NCBI GenBank assembly: GCA_964603655.1
Contig: CAZRVZ010000074.1
Coordinates: 1-6,057 of the forward strand
Direction of reading: 5' to 3'
Source of the DNA: JACPWY01 sp964603655
GTDB lineage: Bacteria > Bdellovibrionota > FAC87 > UBA2466
Length of the DNA stretch: 6,057 bases
This document shows, one piece after another, positions 5,529-6,057 of this stretch. The notes beneath the pieces were generated by a model that saw only the letters and a program-made list of their open reading frames with translations, made no database searches and was not told the DNA's origin. The translations under genes and the position numbers were made by a program. Within the stretch, counting starts at the first letter, position 1, and every line of letters begins with the position of its first letter.

Positions 5529-5569
5529 CAACTCGCATTTTGTTGATTTCGCATGAAGCGGCCCGATTT

Positions 5570-6057
5570 CTAAGCGCCGTAACCGGTGCCTGAAAAAACA
5601 GTTTGAATTCCCTGGCCGTGGCGCCTCAGAAGATAATATTCGTTAAAAGGACGATCGTCGGTAATCCGAGGGGCGTCTTTCCAGTTATCCCTACGAGGTT
5701 CCGGCAATCGTCGAGAGAGGACTAATTCCATAAATGCCTCGAGATCAGCGCCCGTCCCAAGCCACTCCGCTAAATCTTTTCGGGCAGCAGCGGGCATTTT
5801 TTTAACGAACTCCGAGGCACTGGGTACCTCAAATGGGCCCATGCTTGCTAAAAAATGGTGACCGATGCCATCCACCTGCCGAAAAACCTCGACGTACGGA
5901 AAACTATCGAGCAGGGATGCGGTCACCGCGCGCAATGTCTCGGAATCCGCTTCGGGAAGCCATTGCTGGAGTATCCCCCCGGACTTAAGCCTCCTTTTGG
6001 CGACTCCGTAGAATTCCCTTGAATACAAAAGGCTGGACCCTGCCGCCTCAACGGGCG
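5570..6057 (-). CDS. Spermidine synthase-like protein, C-terminal part (cut by window end)
   Basis: The leftward reading frame stays open to the right edge, so the true start is outside; about 162 residues are visible. It opens with VEAAGSSLLYSREFY, then RLKSGGILQQWLP and a C-terminal DDRPFNEYYLLRR. These are hallmarks of the C-terminal half of spermidine synthase-like methyltransferase-fold proteins, often fused in bacteria to a membrane (MFS-like) N-terminal part. The S-adenosyl-binding N-terminal half is not in view, so aminopropyl transfer cannot be confirmed and many relatives have unknown substrates. A TTG within the frame (6028-6026) could mimic a start, but family-like sequence continues upstream of it, so it is not the start. 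The gene is convergent with pgi, 41 bp apart, with no evident intrinsic terminator between them. Confidence 0.82.
   Translation of the reverse strand, partial: PVEAAGSSLLYSREFYGVAKRRLKSGGILQQWLPEADSETLRAVTASLLDSFPYVEVFRQVDGIGHHFLASMGPFEVPSASEFVKKMPAAARKDLAEWLGTGADLEAFMELVLSRRLPEPRRDNWKDAPRITDDRPFNEYYLLRRHGQGIQTVFSGTGYGA

Noticed and set aside
5529..5569. Possible bidirectional terminator between convergent pgi and the spermidine synthase-like gene
   Set aside because: I found only 4-bp stems and no T tract, so no terminator is called in this 41-bp gap.
1..6057. CRISPR array, toxin-antitoxin or defence cassette
   Set aside because: No regularly spaced repeats and no defence-type domains are visible; the caspase-fold protease carries a signal peptide and no effector partner, so it does not look like a bacterial death effector.

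Overview
The window reads as chromosomal DNA of a Gram-negative, moderately GC-rich bacterium. Evidence is a secreted protease with a Sec-type signal peptide, tightly packed operon genes and a full-length tRNA-Ser with an encoded CCA end. The gene mix (legumain-type protease, tandem acyl-CoA dehydrogenases, short-form phosphoglucose isomerase) would suit a deltaproteobacterium-like or Bdellovibrionota-like lineage. That placement is a guess; no rRNA or other phylogenetic marker is present.

Left edge (1-340): the last 55 codons of a tyrosine recombinase run rightward toward the 3' end of a leftward tRNA-Ser(CGA). Integrase next to a tRNA 3' end is the usual layout at one end of an integrated genomic island, so the DNA left of about position 238 is probably the end of a mobile element and the DNA to the right is host chromosome. 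Between them lie a cluster of TGATTGCA repeats, an A/T-rich tract and a strong hairpin that abuts the tRNA CCA end.

Leftward block (352-1488): a secreted caspase-fold cysteine protease of the legumain type (family C13), with an aligned Asn-His-Cys catalytic set and two calcium-loop-like motifs. The tRNA lies 28 bp downstream of it on the same strand.

Rightward block (1598-5528): a 113-residue protein I cannot name, two tandem acyl-CoA dehydrogenases and a glucose-6-phosphate isomerase. The first three are stop-start coupled (ATGA overlap, then TAA immediately followed by GTG) and clearly form a translational unit. The pgi gene follows after 41 bp, which contain a direct repeat and two mini-ORFs. 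The two dehydrogenases differ in a complementary way: the first has its catalytic Glu only at the isovaleryl-CoA-dehydrogenase position, the second only at the classical C-terminal position, and the second has also lost several FAD-contacting residues. This suggests either two separate enzymes or an asymmetric hetero-oligomer, and it is the most interesting biology here.

Right edge (5570-6057): the C-terminal part of a leftward spermidine-synthase-like protein, convergent with pgi and cut by the window end.
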